A stretch of DNA of 30,941 nucleotides, from assembly GCA_046726275.1 (NCBI GenBank), contig JBKPAF010000003.1, forward strand, positions 1-30,941, given 5' to 3'. Shown here one piece after another: positions 28,976 through 30,941 of the stretch. Positions within the stretch are counted from its first letter, which is position 1. Each line of letters starts with the position of its first letter. Source of the stretch: DASXTW01 sp046726275. Lineage in GTDB: Bacteria > Actinomycetota > UBA4738. The notes under the pieces are model-generated. The model worked only from the letters and a program-made list of their open reading frames with translations, ran no database searches and was not told the DNA's origin. The position numbers were made by a program, and so were the translations under genes.

Positions 28976-30016
28976 TCAGCGTCGACGAGCCTCCGGGGCC
29001 ATCCAGGGCGGCTCCCAGCCGCGGTCGGCTTCGTTCAGCGTCGTTCCAGGGGGAACCAGCTCGTCGATCGCGTCCAGGATCTCCTCGTCCAGTCGCGCGT
29101 CGGCCCCTGCCAGGAGATCGGCGAGCTGGTCTGGGGTGCGAGGCCCGATGATCGCCGACGTCACCGCGGGGTGCGCCAGCGTGAAGGCTATGGCCATGTG
29201 AGTGAGCGAGATCCCCGCCTTGTCGGCGACGTTCGCGAGATCCTCGACCAGATCGAGCTTCCGCTCGTTCTCCGGAGTGGTGGGGTCGTACCGCCGGGCG
29301 ATGGGGCTTCCTCTGGCCGCGTAGCGCTTGGCCCGAGAGTCCTCTGACACTCCCAAACCCCTCCGATACTTCCCCGACAGCCACCCGCCAGCGAGGGGAC
29401 TCCACACGATCACGCCCATCTCGTACTGCCGGCATACCGGAAGGACGTCCACCTCGTTGTGCCGGACGAAGATGGAGTAGGGAGGTTGTTCGCACACGAA
29501 CCGCTCCAGCCCGCGCCTTTCGCTCGCCCAGTGGGCCTCGACGATCTGGAAGGCGGGAAAGGTGGAGCACCCGATGTACCGCACCTTGCCCTGACGGACC
29601 AGGTCGGTGAGCGCCCCCAGGGTCTCCTCGGTGTCTGTGTCGGGCTGCGGCCGATGGATCTGATAGATGTCGATGTGGTCGGTCTGGAGACGGCGGAGGC
29701 TGTTCTCAATCGCGCGCATGATCCACAGCCGGCTGTTGCCCTCGTCGTTGATTCCCGTGCCCATCCGGCCATGGACCTTGGTCGCCAGGACCACATCGTC
29801 ACGGCGGCCCCGAAGGGCCTCGCCGACAATCTCCTCCGAACGGCCCTCTCCGTAGACATCGGCCGTGTCGATGAAGTTGATCCCGCCGTCCAGTGCCTGA
29901 TGGATCATCCGGACGCACTCGTCCTGGTCGGTGTTTCCCCAGGGCCCGAACATCATCGCTCCGAGGCAGTGCGCGCTCACCTTCACCCCGGTCCGACCAA
30001 GCGTTCGATACTCCAT
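28976..30016 (-). CDS. Aldo/keto reductase
   Basis: This 346-residue NADPH-dependent oxidoreductase has the complete catalytic tetrad D50 (in GINFIDTADVYG), Y55, K80 (VVLATKVHG) and H121 (IYQIHRPQ), and a C-terminal SAIIGPRTPDQL that binds the cofactor phosphate. The N-terminal MEYRTLGRTGVKVS is typical of the bacterial YajO/potassium-channel-beta-like branch. Substrate is unknown. The start is the ATG at 30016; AGGGAGA lies about 10 bases upstream. It follows the glyoxalase-fold gene after a 30-base gap and is probably cotranscribed with it. Confidence 0.95.
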   Translation of the reverse strand: MEYRTLGRTGVKVSAHCLGAMMFGPWGNTDQDECVRMIHQALDGGINFIDTADVYGEGRSEEIVGEALRGRRDDVVLATKVHGRMGTGINDEGNSRLWIMRAIENSLRRLQTDHIDIYQIHRPQPDTDTEETLGALTDLVRQGKVRYIGCSTFPAFQIVEAHWASERRGLERFVCEQPPYSIFVRHNEVDVLPVCRQYEMGVIVWSPLAGGWLSGKYRRGLGVSEDSRAKRYAARGSPIARRYDPTTPENERKLDLVEDLANVADKAGISLTHMAIAFTLAHPAVTSAIIGPRTPDQLADLLAGADARLDEEILDAIDELVPPGTTLNEADRGWEPPWMAPEARRR

Positions 30017-30046
30017 CGCCGTCCGTCTCCCTCTCGTGCCCGCCGC

Positions 30047-30424
30047 CTAGCCTGGTTCTAGGCTCTGTTGGAGGACCAGCACGTTCCCGTCCGGATCCTT
30101 GAACTGAACGAACCTCCCCCAGTGCTGCTCCTCGATCGGCCCGAGGAACTCCACTCCCTGACGGGAGAGTTCGTCGTGATCCAGGTCGATGTCCTGGGTG
30201 AGGAGGATCAGGCCCCTCAGGGAGCCGGGCTGCATGGAGTCGAGCCAAGTGACCAGGGAGATCGAGGTCTCGGCCCCGGGCAGGCCCACCTCGACCCAGC
30301 GAAGGCCCGAGTGCATGTCTTCCTCCGCGATCAGCTCGAGTCCGAGCGTCTGCGTGTAGAAGGCCTTCGACCGTTCCTGGTCGCTCACGGGAACCGAGAC
30401 CAACCTCAGGTGCTTGAGGTTCAT
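30047..30424 (-). CDS. VOC (glyoxalase-fold) protein
   Basis: This 125-residue protein has the vicinal oxygen chelate fold in two halves: MNLKHLRLVSVPVSDQERS to LGLELI, and GRFVQFKDPDGNVLVLQQ at the end. Such proteins may be lyases, dioxygenases or binding proteins; the family is too broad to name a substrate. The ATG at 30424 is 7 bases after the stop of the prenyltransferase gene and no clear ribosome binding site is seen, so translation may be coupled. It lies between that gene and the aldo/keto reductase gene. Confidence 0.88.
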   Translation of the reverse strand: MNLKHLRLVSVPVSDQERSKAFYTQTLGLELIAEEDMHSGLRWVEVGLPGAETSISLVTWLDSMQPGSLRGLILLTQDIDLDHDELSRQGVEFLGPIEEQHWGRFVQFKDPDGNVLVLQQSLEPG

Positions 30425-30431
30425 CGCACGT

Positions 30432-30941
30432 CTACCGAAGGAAGGCCGGGGGGTTCGAGGAGATATGGCTCACCACGATGGCGATCACGTACCCCAGGAT
30501 CAGCAGCAGACCCGTCACGAGGTGCAGTTGCACATTGGTGCCCATCTTCGGCATGAGCTGGTACGGACTCTCGTAGTACTCCTGAAGGCCTCGATACACA
30601 CTGATTGCCAAGGGGATCGCGGCGAGGGCGATGATCGTGGGCCGTGGGATGACCCCGAATATCGCGCCGAACAGGATCAGCCCGAAGGCCGCAGCCACCG
30701 ACAGGGCGTATGCGGCGATCACGGCCTGCTTCGACAGCCGGACCGGAAGCGTGCGCTTGCCGGCGGCGGCGTCTCCAGGCCGGTCCGGTACTTCGTTTAC
30801 GTACAGGACGAGGGCGATGAGGATGCCCACGGGAAGCGACGCGTAGATCGCCTCCCATGACCACCGCTGCGCCTGCACGTAGTAGGCGCCGATGGTCATG
30901 ATCGGGCCGAATCCGAGGAACACCATCAGCTCCCCGATCCC
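30432..30941 (-). CDS. UbiA/MenA-type prenyltransferase, C-terminal part (cut by right edge)
   Basis: The frame is open to the right edge, so the N-terminal part with the first Asp motif is missing. The visible 169 residues show GELMVFLGFGPIMTIGAYYV, then the second Asp-rich motif NEVPDRPGDAAAGKRTLPVRL and five hydrophobic segments. This matches the MenA branch, which attaches a polyprenyl chain to 1,4-dihydroxy-2-naphthoate in menaquinone synthesis, but other UbiA enzymes share the pattern. It is the upstream gene of a likely operon with the glyoxalase-fold and aldo/keto reductase genes. Confidence 0.9.
   Translation of the reverse strand, partial: GIGELMVFLGFGPIMTIGAYYVQAQRWSWEAIYASLPVGILIALVLYVNEVPDRPGDAAAGKRTLPVRLSKQAVIAAYALSVAAAFGLILFGAIFGVIPRPTIIALAAIPLAISVYRGLQEYYESPYQLMPKMGTNVQLHLVTGLLLILGYVIAIVVSHISSNPPAFLR

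Overview
This is a GC-rich, densely coded chromosomal segment that looks like a member of the Actinomycetota. Several features point there: the DUF3090/SCO1664-family pair, an InhA-type enoyl-ACP reductase, a PPOX-class protein of the F420-linked group, an actinobacterial-type coproheme decarboxylase inside a coproporphyrin-dependent heme operon, an ECF42-type sigma factor with a DGPF partner, and many genes that appear leaderless (TANNNT directly upstream of the start codon). I cannot place it at class or genus level; a deep-branching actinobacterial lineage is possible. There are no rRNA or tRNA genes, insertion sequences, CRISPR arrays or prophage genes, and no gene-free stretch reaches 300 bases (the longest are 393-570 and 28104-28267). 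About 35 protein genes are supported.

Layout. 1-3.4 kb: the C-terminal end of an Mrr-like nuclease domain gene cut by the window edge, the DUF3090 and SCO1664-family genes, then an ECF sigma factor overlapping an O6-methylguanine-DNA methyltransferase gene. 3.4-8.6 kb: a PPOX/F420-type protein, a FIST sensor protein, a rhomboid protease, a MoaD-like domain fused to a BNR-type beta-propeller, a CPVC thioredoxin-fold protein and a small conserved protein. 8.6-12.8 kb: a membrane-anchored PQQ-type propeller, a VanY-like peptidase, a macrodomain protein and an SCP2-alpha/beta hydrolase fusion. 13-15.1 kb: a PAS protein, a metallo-beta-lactamase-fold hydrolase and enoyl-ACP reductase. 15.1-20.7 kb: a PH-like membrane protein, then an operon (transcribed leftward) MoxR ATPase, DUF58, DUF4129, pirin. 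20.7-23.9 kb: a NadD/CoaD-like nucleotidyltransferase divergent from an eIF2B-like protein, then the DGPF-ECF42 pair. 23.9-28.1 kb: heme operon hemE-cpfC-cgoX-chdC. 28.2-30.9 kb: an unrecognised repeat-containing membrane protein, then a UbiA/MenA-type prenyltransferase (cut by the right edge), a glyoxalase-fold protein and an aldo/keto reductase.

How the genes work together. The clearest pathway is the four-gene heme operon, which takes uroporphyrinogen III to heme b by the coproporphyrin route; its genes overlap one another by 1 to 74 bases. The MoxR-DUF58-DUF4129 genes form a standard envelope-associated module, with a pirin gene translationally coupled to its end. The ECF42 sigma factor lies behind a plausible self-recognised promoter (TGTCGA-N16-CGTC). 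The most unusual items are the sigma factor/methyltransferase pair, the MoaD-propeller fusion, the repeat protein at 28.3 kb, a ferrochelatase with an internal four-cysteine cluster, and a 20-base divergent promoter serving two genes. Nothing here is obviously a defence island; the window is mostly housekeeping with several little-studied families.
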